From Akkermansiaceae bacterium (lineage in GTDB: Bacteria; Verrucomicrobiota; Verrucomicrobiia; Verrucomicrobiales; Akkermansiaceae), in contig CAIKHZ010000099.1 of NCBI GenBank assembly GCA_903827375.1, positions 1 through 43,243 of the forward strand: a stretch of 43,243 nt of DNA. Direction: 5' to 3'. Positions 7,095 through 16,442 of the stretch are shown here, piece by piece (position 1 is the first letter of the stretch; each line of letters begins with the position of its first letter). The notes beneath the pieces were generated by a model. The model made no database searches and was not told the DNA's origin. It saw only the letters and a list, made by a program, of their open reading frames with translations. The position numbers and the translations under genes were made by a program.

Positions 7095-8621
7095 TTGCCC
7101 CGTCAGACCCATGATGTATTTCCCTCCAATAACCTCTCCCGCTCTCTGAAAACCCGGATACTGATTGTTTTTGGCTTGTTAGCGCTGATTGTGGCGCTGC
7201 CGCTGGCACTGCAGCAGGGCGGCAGCAGTGCCTCGGCGGGTGCTGCCGATGATCACTTGGTGATTCTCAGTCCGCACAATGAGACGCTGCGTCAGGAGTT
7301 GGGGGAGGGGTTTGCGAGGTACTGGAAGGATCGGTGTGGGCGCAGTGTGTATGTGGATTGGCGGACACCCGGGGGGACCTCCGAGATCCGGATGGTGTTG
7401 GATGCGGGCTTCAAAGCGGCCAGCGAAACCGGGCGGGCTGGGATCGGCGTGGACGTGCTGTTTGGCGGCGGCGAACCGGATTTTTCAAGTCAGGCAAAAC
7501 GTGGACGGCTGGTTGCACTGGAGGTTTTTAGCGGGCATCCGGACTGGTTTGGGCCGGGCGAACCGATCGATGAAATCGTTTGCGGCGAGCGCTTCTTTTC
7601 AGCTGATCACGTCTGGGTGGGGACTTGTTTGTCGCAGTTTGGGATATGTTACAATCCGGATGTGCTCAAGCGCTTGCAGCTGGCAGCCCCCAAGCGTTGG
7701 GACGATCTGGGTGACCCCCGGTATGCGGGAGCCATCGCTTTGGCCGATCCCACCAAGAGTGGTGCAGTTGCCCGCTCATTCGAGCTTCTCGTCCAGGACC
7801 AGATGCAGCGGGCTCTGGCCGATCCAACGCTTGGTCGAGACGCCGCTCTGGCGCTCGGTTGGGCCAACGGCCTGCGACTGATCCAGCGGATGGCGGCCAA
7901 CGCTCGATATTTCACCGATAGTTCTTCGAAAATCCCATTGGACGTGGGCCAAGGCAACGCGGCGGCAGGTATGTGCATTGATTTCTATGGGCGCTCATAC
8001 GCCGCCGAACTCAAGACCCGCGACGGCAGGCCTCGGGTGGTGTGGCGCGCACCGGTTGGTGGAACGACTCTCAGCGCTGATCCGGTGGGAGTGCTGCAAG
8101 GGGCGCCCAGCCCAAAACTGGCCCAGGCATTTGTCGAATTTTGCCTCAGTGAGCAGGGGCAGACGCTGTGGTTTGGCCGGCCCGGCAGCCCTGGCGGTCC
8201 GCGCGACCGGGCGCTGCATCGGACGCCGATCCGCAAGGATGTCTATACCCCGGCGAATCTTGCTAACTCGACGATGCCGGAGATCAATCCATACGCAGAA
8301 CAGGGGAATCTGACCTATCAGCGTGAACTCACCGGGGCCGCCTTCAACACCTTGCGGCAGTTGGTGAGGGTCATGTGTATTGACTCCCACGAGGAAATGA
8401 AAACCGCTTGGCGGGCGCTCATCGCAGCGGACATGCCGGCGGATGCGTTGGCAGTGTTTGCCGATGTGTCGCAAATTCCCTACGCTAACTGTGGCAAGGG
8501 CGATGCGGAGTTAGACAGCTCGGATCCATTGCGGGCCGAGGCACGGGCTGCCGCATTGGGCGCAGGTTTCCGCGCCAATTACCACAAGGCTGCGGCTATG
8601 GCCCGCAAATATTCCCCATGA
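7095..8621 (+). CDS. ABC transporter extracellular solute-binding protein (iron-type), membrane anchored
   Basis: 508 residues from a TTG codon 4 bases after the ATPase gene. A hydrophobic segment near residues 21-40 (ILIVFGLLALIVALPLAL) is an uncleaved anchor or signal peptide; there is no lipobox. The body has features of the ferric-binding (FbpA/AfuA) group: HLVILSPHNETLRQ, VDVLFGGGEPDF, GICYNPDVL, PKRWDDLGDPRY and GAIALADPTKSG. It should capture the ligand in the periplasm and hand it to the permease encoded next. It is some 150 residues longer than usual for this group; part of the excess is a C-terminal alpha-rich extension after about residue 420. Confidence 0.85.
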   Translation: MPRQTHDVFPSNNLSRSLKTRILIVFGLLALIVALPLALQQGGSSASAGAADDHLVILSPHNETLRQELGEGFARYWKDRCGRSVYVDWRTPGGTSEIRMVLDAGFKAASETGRAGIGVDVLFGGGEPDFSSQAKRGRLVALEVFSGHPDWFGPGEPIDEIVCGERFFSADHVWVGTCLSQFGICYNPDVLKRLQLAAPKRWDDLGDPRYAGAIALADPTKSGAVARSFELLVQDQMQRALADPTLGRDAALALGWANGLRLIQRMAANARYFTDSSSKIPLDVGQGNAAAGMCIDFYGRSYAAELKTRDGRPRVVWRAPVGGTTLSADPVGVLQGAPSPKLAQAFVEFCLSEQGQTLWFGRPGSPGGPRDRALHRTPIRKDVYTPANLANSTMPEINPYAEQGNLTYQRELTGAAFNTLRQLVRVMCIDSHEEMKTAWRALIAADMPADALAVFADVSQIPYANCGKGDAELDSSDPLRAEARAAALGAGFRANYHKAAAMARKYSP

Positions 8622-10324
8622 AACGCCGCACTGCCATTTTTCTAACATCCATTACCAGCCTGCTGCTGGCGGTGTTTTTCCTATTTCCGGCGTGGATGGT
8701 TCTCAGGCAGGCGTTTGAAGGTCACCGGGCGGATGGCACGGCTTTTTTCACGCTCGAATTTATCAGCATGGTGTTGCGCAACCCGATCTATCAGGAAGGC
8801 CTGATCAACGCGCTGGTTCTCGGGGTCACCAGCACCATGGCCAGCCTGTTCATTGCCATGCCACTGGCGTTGGTCGGTCAGAGGTTTGAGTTTGCCGGGA
8901 AACGCGTGTTAGGCGTGCTGGTGCTCGCGCCGTTAATCCTGCCGCCATTTGTTGGTGCTGTGGGCATCAAGCAACTGCTCGGCTGCAATGGTGCGCTCAA
9001 TGCCCTGCTTATCTGGTTAGGCGCAATGGATGTGCGGGTGCCCTATGACTGGCTGGCAAACGGGCGCTTTTTTGGGATCATTGCGATGAACGCGTTGCAT
9101 CTTTACCCGATTCTTTATCTCAACATAGCCGCCGCACTGGTCAAGCTCGATCCAACTTTGGAGCAGGCAGCCCAAAACCTCGGTTGTCCGCCGTGGAAGC
9201 GGTTTTGGCGCGTGACGCTGCCGCTGACGATGCCTGGGGTGTTTGCCGGAGCTGCCATTGTTTTCATTTGGGCCTTCACAGAACTGGGCGTTCCGTTGGT
9301 TTTCGACTATGCGCGGGTGGCACCGGTGCAGATTTTCGATGGCATCAAGGGGCTCGATAAGAACCCGCTGCCTTACGCTCTAAGCGCCATTTTGCTGCTG
9401 GTGGCCATCGGCGTGTTTGTCCTCTCAAAGTGGGCCGTCGGCAGTTCCCGCCACGGTAGCACGCCACGGCCGCAGGGGCGGGCCAGTGCTGCGCGCTGTG
9501 GACCTTGGCGGGCGGCGGCTTGTTCGGCGCTGTTCTTGGGGGTATTTGTGCTGGCAGTGATGCCGCACCTCGGAGTCCTGTTGTTGTCGGTAGCGGGGCG
9601 CTGGTATGGCACGATTCTGCCCGAGCAATTCACCTTTCACCATTACTTTGAGGCCCTCGGCAATGGTTTGGTGGTGCCGTCCATCCACAACAGCCTCCTT
9701 TATGCGGGCAGTGCCACCTTGTTAGCCCTGGTTTGCGGCCTGGCGGTGGCGTGGGTGGTGGAGCGCTCAGACCTGCGCTGCCGCGGTTGGCTCGATGCGC
9801 TGGTGATGTTGCCCCTAGCGGTGCCCGGTCTCGTGATGGCCTTTGGTTATTTGGCGCTCTCGCAGGAAGGCAAGGTGTTTCATTGCCTGATAGGTGCGGG
9901 CGGCAGTCCGTTCCTGTTATTGGCAATTGCCTATGCCATCCGGCGTCTGCCCTATGTGGTGCGTGCGGCGGTGGCTGGTCTCCAACAAAGCAATCCAGCC
10001 CTTGAGGAAGCCGCCAGCTCGCTGGGGGCCAGTCCGGCGCGAGTGTTGCGCCGCATTGCCCTGCCGCTCATCACCGCCAACCTCGTTGCCGGGGCCATTC
10101 TTGCCTTTGCATTTGCGATGATGGAGGTCAGCGATAGTCTCATTTTGGCTCAGAAAACCCAACATTTCCCCATCACCAAGGCTATTTACACGCTGTTAGG
10201 GACCCTCGGCAATGGCACCGAATTGGCCGCAGCACTCGGGGTCTGGTCAATGGTGTTTCTGACGACATCGATCGTTGGTGCCACTGTCCTCGGTGGAACG
10301 CGCGGCGGGGTGTTGAAGCTGTGA
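8618..10324 (+). CDS. ABC transporter permease with two membrane domains (FbpB-like)
   Basis: 568 residues; its ATGA overlaps the stop of the binding-protein gene by 4 bases, so translation is probably coupled. Two binding-protein-dependent transport domains are fused, each with an EAA loop that contacts the ATPase: EQAAQNLGCPPWKRFW (from about 181) and EEAASSLGASPARVLRR (from about 463). About twelve hydrophobic segments span the chain. This two-in-one layout is typical of FbpB/AfuB permeases for ferric iron. It forms the inner-membrane channel of the importer. Ligand specificity cannot be read from the permease. Confidence 0.88.
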   Translation: MKRRTAIFLTSITSLLLAVFFLFPAWMVLRQAFEGHRADGTAFFTLEFISMVLRNPIYQEGLINALVLGVTSTMASLFIAMPLALVGQRFEFAGKRVLGVLVLAPLILPPFVGAVGIKQLLGCNGALNALLIWLGAMDVRVPYDWLANGRFFGIIAMNALHLYPILYLNIAAALVKLDPTLEQAAQNLGCPPWKRFWRVTLPLTMPGVFAGAAIVFIWAFTELGVPLVFDYARVAPVQIFDGIKGLDKNPLPYALSAILLLVAIGVFVLSKWAVGSSRHGSTPRPQGRASAARCGPWRAAACSALFLGVFVLAVMPHLGVLLLSVAGRWYGTILPEQFTFHHYFEALGNGLVVPSIHNSLLYAGSATLLALVCGLAVAWVVERSDLRCRGWLDALVMLPLAVPGLVMAFGYLALSQEGKVFHCLIGAGGSPFLLLAIAYAIRRLPYVVRAAVAGLQQSNPALEEAASSLGASPARVLRRIALPLITANLVAGAILAFAFAMMEVSDSLILAQKTQHFPITKAIYTLLGTLGNGTELAAALGVWSMVFLTTSIVGATVLGGTRGGVLKL

Positions 10325-10584
10325 ATGATCCAATCCCCTCCAAAAGAACTTCAGCGCCATCCTCGCCTCCTGATCCCTGATCCCTGATCCAGGATGCGCC
10401 GAATATTTGCTATTCGCCAAGGTTTCTGAAATGGAACATCCGCTGAATCATGCGGGTCGAGCAAGCCCTCCGGTGAGCTCATTCATGAGATAGTCACCGC
10501 TGAATCAACGGTCATGGCGCAGGTTTGCCGAAAATTTTCATTCTTGAGGCTTGGCAATTTGCTGGCATCGTTCACAAAAGGGGC
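10325..10584. other. Intergenic region with a short 7-bp tandem repeat
   Basis: 260 bases after the transporter operon. It contains three copies of TGATCCC (the last incomplete) at 10371-10390. No terminator hairpin with a T tract was seen. Confidence 0.5.
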
Positions 10585-11025
10585 ATGTTCAGCGCCAGCC
10601 AACTCACCACCGAGCAGAAAGCCACCCTTGTCCAATGGGCGGGCGATGGGGCCACCATGTCCGACCTGCAACGCCGCCTCAAGGAGGATTTCCAGCTTGG
10701 GATCACCTATATGGAGACGCGGATGCTCGTTCTTGACCTCGGCCTGGAACTCCAGGAAACTCCTAAACCCGTGGAAATCAAGGCGACTCCCGCCACCCCG
10801 GTGCCTACCGGAGCGGTTTCCGTGACGATGGATCACCTCGCCCTGCCCGGTGCCTTGGTCAGCGGCCGGGTCACCTTCAGCGATGGCGAAACCGGAGTGT
10901 GGATGCTTGATCAAAGCGGCCGACCGGGATTGGATCCCGACACTGCGGGATACCGGCCGACCCAGGAGGATATCCAAGAGTTTCAGCAGCAATTGCGGGC
11001 CTTGATTCAAAAGAGCGGCCTGTAG
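10585..11025 (+). CDS. Conserved hypothetical protein
   Basis: 146 residues from the ATG at 10585 (MFSASQLTTEQ); an upstream start at 10525 adds a poor N-terminus. The first 55 residues are helical and HTH-like in pattern (EQKATLVQWAGDGATMSDLQRRLKEDF), then comes a Pro/Thr-rich linker (KATPATPVPTG). The C-terminal part has SVTMDHLALPGALVSG, VTFSDGETGVWMLDQSGRPG and a final helix. No signal peptide or membrane segment. I do not know the function; the composed, acidic C-terminus suggests a genuine, conserved cytoplasmic protein. It lies 61 bases before sufT on the same strand. Confidence 0.7.
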   Translation: MFSASQLTTEQKATLVQWAGDGATMSDLQRRLKEDFQLGITYMETRMLVLDLGLELQETPKPVEIKATPATPVPTGAVSVTMDHLALPGALVSGRVTFSDGETGVWMLDQSGRPGLDPDTAGYRPTQEDIQEFQQQLRALIQKSGL

Positions 11026-11086
11026 CTCCTGAGTCCGCTAAACTCGCCCTTGCGCCATGGGCAGGGCTGGCCTTTACTGCTGCCGC

Positions 11087-11632
11087 ATGCATGAAGAAAT
11101 CACACTGACGCGCGAAGTCACCGCCATTCAAATCCCTAGCGGTGACTCCGTCACACTACCTCTGGGCACCCCGGTTTATATCACCCAGCGGCTCGGCGGC
11201 ACCTTTACCGTGGCCACTTCCCAAGGATTGGCACGCATCCCAGCGAGCGATGCAGACGCCCTCGGCATCGACCTCGAGGCGGAAAGTCGCAAGCGGGAAG
11301 CCGCCGTCCGGATCAGTGACGCGCCCTTGGAGGATCAGGTGTGGGCCCAGCTCAAGAGCGTCTATGACCCGGAAATCCCGGTGGACATCGTCAATCTCGG
11401 CTTGGTCTATGACTGCCTGCTGGAAGAAGTCGGCGGCCAAACCATCGCTTCGGTCAAAATGACGCTCACCGCGCCTGGTTGTGGCATGGGACCCGTGATT
11501 GCCGCAGACGCCCAGGCGAAAATCATGATGATCGACGGGATTGACGACGCCCGGGTGGAACTCGTGTGGGATCCGGCATGGAATCAGGAAATGATCTCCG
11601 AAGAAGGTCGCATGAAGCTCGGCATGATCTGA
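11087..11632 (+). CDS. sufT: Fe-S cluster assembly factor SufT (MIP18/DUF59 family)
   Basis: 181 residues from the ATG at 11087 (MHEEITLTREV). The N-terminal 70 residues are the extra beta domain of the long SufT form (VTLPLGTPVYITQRLGGTFTV). The MIP18/DUF59 domain follows, with VYDPEIPVDIVNLGLVYD and the conserved Cys in LTAPGCGMG (about residue 132). SufT-like proteins help mature iron-sulfur proteins; the Cys is thought to take part in cluster or sulfur handling. No other suf gene is in the window. The iron importer some 1 kb upstream fits the theme, but a link is not shown. Length agrees with the family. Confidence 0.9.
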   Translation: MHEEITLTREVTAIQIPSGDSVTLPLGTPVYITQRLGGTFTVATSQGLARIPASDADALGIDLEAESRKREAAVRISDAPLEDQVWAQLKSVYDPEIPVDIVNLGLVYDCLLEEVGGQTIASVKMTLTAPGCGMGPVIAADAQAKIMMIDGIDDARVELVWDPAWNQEMISEEGRMKLGMI

Positions 11633-11635
11633 CCC

Positions 11636-12115
11636 CTATTTCCCCCATGTCTGGTCGATGTACGCAATGAGCGTCGGAATGGCTTGCTCCAATACCTTCG
11701 CCGCCTCCTCATACGCCGCCCGCCCCATCCCTATCGGATCCGGCACATCCACTCCGGGACCCTGACCAGAAATGTCGGCAAATTCACACACCAAATAAAA
11801 TTTTGTTGCGTGTTGAGGAAACCGGCGCTCCAGCGCATCGATATGGCTTTGGGTCATCGCAAACACGTGTGTTGCCTCGTCCAACACATCTGTGGATACC
11901 GGTCGGCTGGCGAATTGCTCCAAACGCAGTCCACGCTTTTTGAGCACTGCGGTGGTATCCCGGCTGGCGGGTTCGCCGCGTGAGGCTGCCACTCCGGCGG
12001 AGCTGACGCGGTAATCGCCGCGTGCTTCGACGGCCTTGCGGAACAGTCCTTCGGCCAGAGGACTGCGGCAGGTGTTTCCGGTGCAAACAAATAGCACATG
12101 TTTGGGCGATGACAT
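11636..12115 (-). CDS. Low-molecular-weight protein-tyrosine-phosphatase family protein
   Basis: 159 residues, the usual length. The P-loop CTGNTCRS (from residue 11) is the C-x5-R-S catalytic signature, and the general-acid Asp lies in DVPDPIG near residue 127. It removes phosphate from phosphotyrosine or arginine on proteins; relatives of this kind (YwlE-like) also include arsenate reductases, but no extra redox Cys pair or ars gene is seen here. It is convergent with sufT (3-base gap) and divergent from trmD. Confidence 0.88.
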   Translation of the reverse strand: MSSPKHVLFVCTGNTCRSPLAEGLFRKAVEARGDYRVSSAGVAASRGEPASRDTTAVLKKRGLRLEQFASRPVSTDVLDEATHVFAMTQSHIDALERRFPQHATKFYLVCEFADISGQGPGVDVPDPIGMGRAAYEEAAKVLEQAIPTLIAYIDQTWGK

Positions 12116-12296
12116 CGCGGAGAGCTATGGACTTTAGCAGGCCGTTCGTCAAACCGGAATGCAGCTGTCTGGCCCCATACGGTTCCGAAATTTCACATGA
12201 GATTGCAGTCGATCCTGAGAAAGCGGCGCGGGTTGATAGGCTGCGGCCGAGGAATTTTTCAATTCCCATGTACTTCGGGATGAGACAGGTTTGGGC

Positions 12297-13019
12297 ATGC
12301 GCATTGACATTGTGACGTTGTTTCCAGAGGTGGCCCTCGCCCCCCTGAGTGATTCGATCATTCAGCGGGCGCGGGCCGCAGGCGTCGTCGAGGTGAGGGC
12401 GCATCAGTTGCGGGATTGGTCGGTGGACAAGCATCGGCGGGTGGATGATTCGCCCTGCGGTGGGGGGCCGGGGATGGTGTTGCAGCCGGAACCGTTGTTT
12501 GCAGCGGTGGCGGCGCTTCGCGGGCCGAACACGCGGGTGCTGCTGATGACACCCCAAGGCAGGCCCTTCAAGCAAGCGCTGGCCCGGGAGTTAGCTGCGG
12601 AGGCGCATCTGTTGATTCTGTGTGGTCACTATGAGGGGGTGGATCAGCGGGTGATTGATGCGCTGGTGGATCTGGAGCTATCCATCGGTGATTATGTATT
12701 AACCAACGGTGCTGTGGCTGCGGCGGTCGTGTGTGATGCCATTATCCGGCTGTTGCCGGGCGCTCTGGGTGACGCTCGCTCGCCGGAGGATGAATCGTTT
12801 TCCGACCCGAATTTGCTGGAAGCGCCGAGCTACACCCGGCCGATCGAGTATTGCGGGATGCGTGTGCCGGATGTGTTAGTGTCCGGCCATCACGGCAAGA
12901 TCGCTGAGTGGAAACACCAGCAGGCGTTGGCCCGCACCCGCGCCAACCGTCCGGATCTACTGGGACCGCAGGTGGCGGACGAGCGCTCTGCCGGTGGGGG
13001 AAGCTGCGACTGCTTCTAA
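12297..13019 (+). CDS. trmD: tRNA (guanine-37-N1)-methyltransferase TrmD
   Basis: 240 residues from the ATG at 12297 (MRIDIVTLFPE). It methylates N1 of G37 next to the anticodon, which keeps the reading frame. SPOUT-knot motifs are present: LLILCGHYEGVDQRV, SIGDYVLTNGA, and the C-terminal SFSDPNLLEAPSYTRP and VSGHHGKIAEWK. Two usually invariant spots differ from the textbook form: the knot loop reads TNGA rather than TGGE, and GHYEGVDQR replaces GRYEGIDER. The 3' end overlaps the 3' end of the convergent uvrA by 63 bases. rpsP, rimM and rplS, its common partners elsewhere, are absent here. Confidence 0.9.
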   Translation: MRIDIVTLFPEVALAPLSDSIIQRARAAGVVEVRAHQLRDWSVDKHRRVDDSPCGGGPGMVLQPEPLFAAVAALRGPNTRVLLMTPQGRPFKQALARELAAEAHLLILCGHYEGVDQRVIDALVDLELSIGDYVLTNGAVAAAVVCDAIIRLLPGALGDARSPEDESFSDPNLLEAPSYTRPIEYCGMRVPDVLVSGHHGKIAEWKHQQALARTRANRPDLLGPQVADERSAGGGSCDCF

Positions 13020-15500
13020 CGATTCTGGCGGCCCCTCTGCCACGAGTTGGCCGCCGTGGATCCCGCCGCCGGGGCCGAGTTCGATGACCCAGTCGGCGGC
13101 GGCGATGACGTCGAGGTGATGCTCGATGACTAGCACGCTGTGGCCGGCATCACGCAGGCGGAAAAGCGCGGTGAGCAGGCGTTGGACGTCACCGAAGTGC
13201 AGGCCGGTGGTGGGTTCGTCAAAGAGATAGAGCGTGTGGGGTGCCTGGGGACGGGCGAGTTCGACTGCGAGTTTGAGGCGTTGGGCTTCGCCGCCGGACA
13301 GGGTGTTAGCGGCCTGGCCGAGCTGGAGGTAGCCGAGGCCGAGGTCTTCCAGAATCTCGAGAATGCGGTGCAGTTTGGGAATTGGCCGGAACATCTGGCG
13401 TGCTTCGCTGACGGATAACTCAAGGACACCGGAGATCGATTGCCCCTTGTAGGTGACTTCGAGGGTTTCGCGGTTGAAACGCTTGCCGTTGCATGCCGGA
13501 CACGCCACCCAAGCGTCGGGTAAAAAATGCATCTCAATCTTGAGCCGGCCGTTGCCCTGGCAGCGCTCGCAACGCCCACCCGTTGCATTGAAACTGAAAC
13601 GGCCCGGCCCGTAACCGCGCTGTTTTGATAGAGGGAGTTTGGTGAACAACTCGCGCACCAGATCAAACGCGCCGGTAAACGTCGCCGGATTGGAGCGCGG
13701 GCTGCGGCCAATCGGCGATTGGTCGGCCACCACACATTTTTCTAACAACTCAAGCCCATCGATGCGCTCGTGGGTACCGGGAGTTTCGCCGCTACCGGTG
13801 AAATGCCGGACGAGAGAGCGGTGAAGGATCTCATTGGCTAGGGTGGACTTGCCGCTGCCGCTCGGTCCGCACAGACATACCAATCGGCCTAACGGAATTG
13901 CCACATCAAGGTTGTGCAAGTTGTGGTGGCGTGCGCCGCGCACCACCAATCTGCCTGGCGGCGGGCCGACGGGCCGGATTCTAACCGGCATTTCCACTTC
14001 GCCCCGCAACCACAGCCCGGTGGGGGAATCAATCAGCGTAGGCGGGCCGGCACCCATCAGTTGGCCGCCGGCAGCGCCTGCGCCGGGTCCCAGATCGATG
14101 ACATGATTGGCGGCCCGGATGATTTCCTCATCGTGTTCCACCACCACCACCGTGTTGCCAAGATCACGCAAGCGGGTCAGCGCACCGATCAGGCGTGCGG
14201 TGTCTGCGGCATGCAAGCCGATGCTCGGTTCATCTAACACATAGATCACGCCGGAGAGGCCCGCGCCCAGTTGGGTGGCCAGACGGATGCGTTGCGCCTC
14301 GCCGCCGGCAAGTGTGGTGCTGCTTCGTTCAAGTGTTAGATAATCCAAGCCCACCTCTTTGAGAAACGCCAGACGGCTGCGTACGTCGGCGGCGAGGCGG
14401 TGACAGACGGCGGCCTTGGCGGGGTCCGGCTTGAATCCATCGAGCCAGGTCAGGGCGTCGGCGACTGTTAGTGCGCAAAAATCCTGGATGCCTAACCAGC
14501 GGTTTGAGTTTCCCTCGATGCGTACGGCCAGCCAAGCCGGTTGGAGGCGCAGGCCATTGCAGACGTGGCATGGTCGATGTGCCGTGGTGCCTTTAGGCAT
14601 GTTTGCATCACAAAACATTTCGGTACCCAGGCCCTCACAAGTCGGGCAGGCCCCGAGGTGGGAGTTGAAGGAAAAATATTTGGGTGAGAGTTCGCCGACG
14701 ATAAAGCCGGTGCGCGGATTGCGATAGGAGGTTTGGAAGGAAACGTCGCGCCAGAGGTCGCTACCCGGAGCTTGGATAGCGGCGCGGGCTTCGCTGCCGC
14801 ACAGGCGCAGCGCCGTTTCCACGGAGTCGGCCAAGCGCGAGGCCACCCCTGCACGAATCGCAAAGCGGTCCACCACAATTTCCACATTGCCGGGTTGTTC
14901 CGGCCAGGCTCTGGCGGCCTCCTCAATTTCCAAGACCTCGCCGGCCACCCGAACCCGGATGTATCCTTGCCGCTGCAAGTCGGCGAGCAGGCGTGCGGGC
15001 TCCGCAGTTTCCTCGATCGGCAGCGGTGCCAGCAACACCACTTTGCAGCCTTCTGCCAGTGCAGCGAGTTCATTGACGATATCCGCAGCGCTCATGCGTT
15101 GCAAGCGCTCGCCGGTTAGCGGATCATGCGGAACGCCTGCAGCAGCCCACAGCACCCGCAGGTAATCGTAAATCTCGGTGGCGGTGGCCACCGTCGAGCG
15201 CGGGTTGAGACCGCCACCGCGTTGCTCGATGGCGATGGCCGGGCTGAGTCCCTCGATGGCATCGACGTCGGGTTTATCTAACTGATCAAGAAATTGCCGG
15301 GCGTACACCGACAGGGATTCGACGTAGCGGCGCTGGCCTTCGGCATATAACGTGTGAAAGGCGAGGGACGATTTGCCCGAGCCGCTAGGCCCGGTGATGA
15401 CCACGAGTTGGCCGCGCGGAATATCGACGTCGATGTTCCGAAGGTTGTGCTGGCGGGCTCCGCGAATCCGAATGGCGTCCACAGCCCCAGAAGAAAGCAC
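12957..15500 (-). CDS. uvrA: Excinuclease ABC subunit A (UvrA), short form lacking the insertion domain
   Basis: 847 residues from a GTG, about 90-100 shorter than usual. UvrA is the DNA-damage sensor of nucleotide excision repair. Both ATPase cassettes are present: Walker [13 protein letters not shown] and [12 protein letters not shown]; signatures [12 protein letters not shown] and [12 protein letters not shown]; Walker [12 protein letters not shown] and [11 protein letters not shown]. The UvrB-binding region is kept ([23 protein letters not shown]) and so is the C-terminal zinc finger ([16 protein letters not shown]). Between CPTCEGLG and CHVCNGLR only about 25 residues remain where E. coli UvrA has about 130, so the insertion domain is gone, and the CxxC normally before FSFNS is also missing. 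The first signature has Ala for Ser. It may be the housekeeping UvrA or a specialised paralogue. Confidence 0.9.
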   Translation of the reverse strand: MLSSGAVDAIRIRGARQHNLRNIDVDIPRGQLVVITGPSGSGKSSLAFHTLYAEGQRRYVESLSVYARQFLDQLDKPDVDAIEGLSPAIAIEQRGGGLNPRSTVATATEIYDYLRVLWAAAGVPHDPLTGERLQRMSAADIVNELAALAEGCKVVLLAPLPIEETAEPARLLADLQRQGYIRVRVAGEVLEIEEAARAWPEQPGNVEIVVDRFAIRAGVASRLADSVETALRLCGSEARAAIQAPGSDLWRDVSFQTSYRNPRTGFIVGELSPKYFSFNSHLGACPTCEGLGTEMFCDANMPKGTTAHRPCHVCNGLRLQPAWLAVRIEGNSNRWLGIQDFCALTVADALTWLDGFKPDPAKAAVCHRLAADVRSRLAFLKEVGLDYLTLERSSTTLAGGEAQRIRLATQLGAGLSGVIYVLDEPSIGLHAADTARLIGALTRLRDLGNTVVVVEHDEEIIRAANHVIDLGPGAGAAGGQLMGAGPPTLIDSPTGLWLRGEVEMPVRIRPVGPPPGRLVVRGARHHNLHNLDVAIPLGRLVCLCGPSGSGKSTLANEILHRSLVRHFTGSGETPGTHERIDGLELLEKCVVADQSPIGRSPRSNPATFTGAFDLVRELFTKLPLSKQRGYGPGRFSFNATGGRCERCQGNGRLKIEMHFLPDAWVACPACNGKRFNRETLEVTYKGQSISGVLELSVSEARQMFRPIPKLHRILEILEDLGLGYLQLGQAANTLSGGEAQRLKLAVELARPQAPHTLYLFDEPTTGLHFGDVQRLLTALFRLRDAGHSVLVIEHHLDVIAAADWVIELGPGGGIHGGQLVAEGPPESLEAVAASPTGRALVRHLRSQ

Positions 15501-15552
15501 TCAGGGGCAAGTTCCAAGTTCCAAACTGGGAAAAATGCGCTAGCCTGCCGCC

Positions 15553-16221
15553 GTGACGTGTCTTCAACGCTTCCTCGATCCTGCCAGTGTCTCGCTGAAA
15601 ATCTGCGGAGTCACTCGTCACCGCGACGCCGCGCAACTCATCACTCTCGGCGTCCACGCGCTCGGTATCAATTTTTGGTCCGGTTCCAAACGATACCTGC
15701 CACCGGCTGATGCCGCTTGGTTGCTGGAAATTGCCGGTAAAATTCTCCGTGTGGGTGTGTTCGTCAACGCGCCGGTGGAGCTGCCACTGCGGCTGATGCG
15801 CGACGGGCTTCTCGACGTCATTCAATTGCATGGTGATGAGGCACCCGCTGATGCCGAGGCCTATCGCAGTGCTAACATTCCTTTCATCAAGGCCATCGGC
15901 GTCACCACCCGTGCCGATCTGGTGCATGCGGGCAGCTATGGAGCCGCGGCAATTTTGCTAGATGCGCATGCGCCCGGCATTTATGGAGGCACTGGTGAGG
16001 TATTTGATTGGAATGTAGCCAAAGTTTTTGGTGAACAACATCCAGGGTTGCCGCTCATTCTTGCCGGTGGCATCGTGCCGGACAACGCTGCGGTGGCTGC
16101 CAGCCATGTGAGCCCTGCCGCGCTGGACGTGGCCTCCGGTGCCGAATTGTCGCCCGGCATCAAGGACTTCTCAAAGGTCCAGGCCTTGCTCGCAGCGCTC
16201 CAAATCGAAACGGGCAGATAG
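15553..16221 (+). CDS. trpF: Phosphoribosylanthranilate isomerase
   Basis: 222 residues from a GTG, divergent from uvrA. It performs the third step from chorismate to tryptophan, an Amadori rearrangement of phosphoribosylanthranilate. Barrel motifs: SLKICGVTRHRDA with the catalytic Cys, LGINFWSGSKRYL, RVGVFVNA, DVIQLHGDE, a catalytic Asp in ILLDAH, and the phosphate-binding LILAGGI and LDVASGAE. Length fits. No other trp gene is adjacent, so the pathway is dispersed in this genome. Confidence 0.93.
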   Translation: MTCLQRFLDPASVSLKICGVTRHRDAAQLITLGVHALGINFWSGSKRYLPPADAAWLLEIAGKILRVGVFVNAPVELPLRLMRDGLLDVIQLHGDEAPADAEAYRSANIPFIKAIGVTTRADLVHAGSYGAAAILLDAHAPGIYGGTGEVFDWNVAKVFGEQHPGLPLILAGGIVPDNAAVAASHVSPAALDVASGAELSPGIKDFSKVQALLAALQIETGR

Positions 16222-16402
16222 CTGCGCGTTGCACGCCATTCTGGAGTCTGGGAACCAGTCCTTCACCTTTGCAATAATGTGTGATCGATGTCATCTCCAC
16301 AATCCACCTCAGATCTGATGTTTCAAAACCTAGCCAGTAGAAACTACCGAGTGTTGGAGGCAACAGTATTGAACGAGATGCCTTGCAGCATAGCGATCTT
16401 CT

Positions 16403-16439
16403 GTCTTGCAGTCTTGCGTCTTGGAGTCTTGAGTCTTCC
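16403..16439 (+). repeat. Five imperfect 7-8 bp GTCTTG tandem repeats
   Basis: GTCTTGCA, GTCTTGC, GTCTTGGA, GTCTTGA, GTCTTCC follow one another just before the TatD start codon. A similar GTCTT array lies near 32035. Confidence 0.7.
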
Positions 16440-16442
16440 CCG

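Noticed and set aside
10371-10390. TGATCCC repeats, considered as a CRISPR or iteron
   Set aside because: Only three short contiguous units with no spacers and no replication gene nearby.
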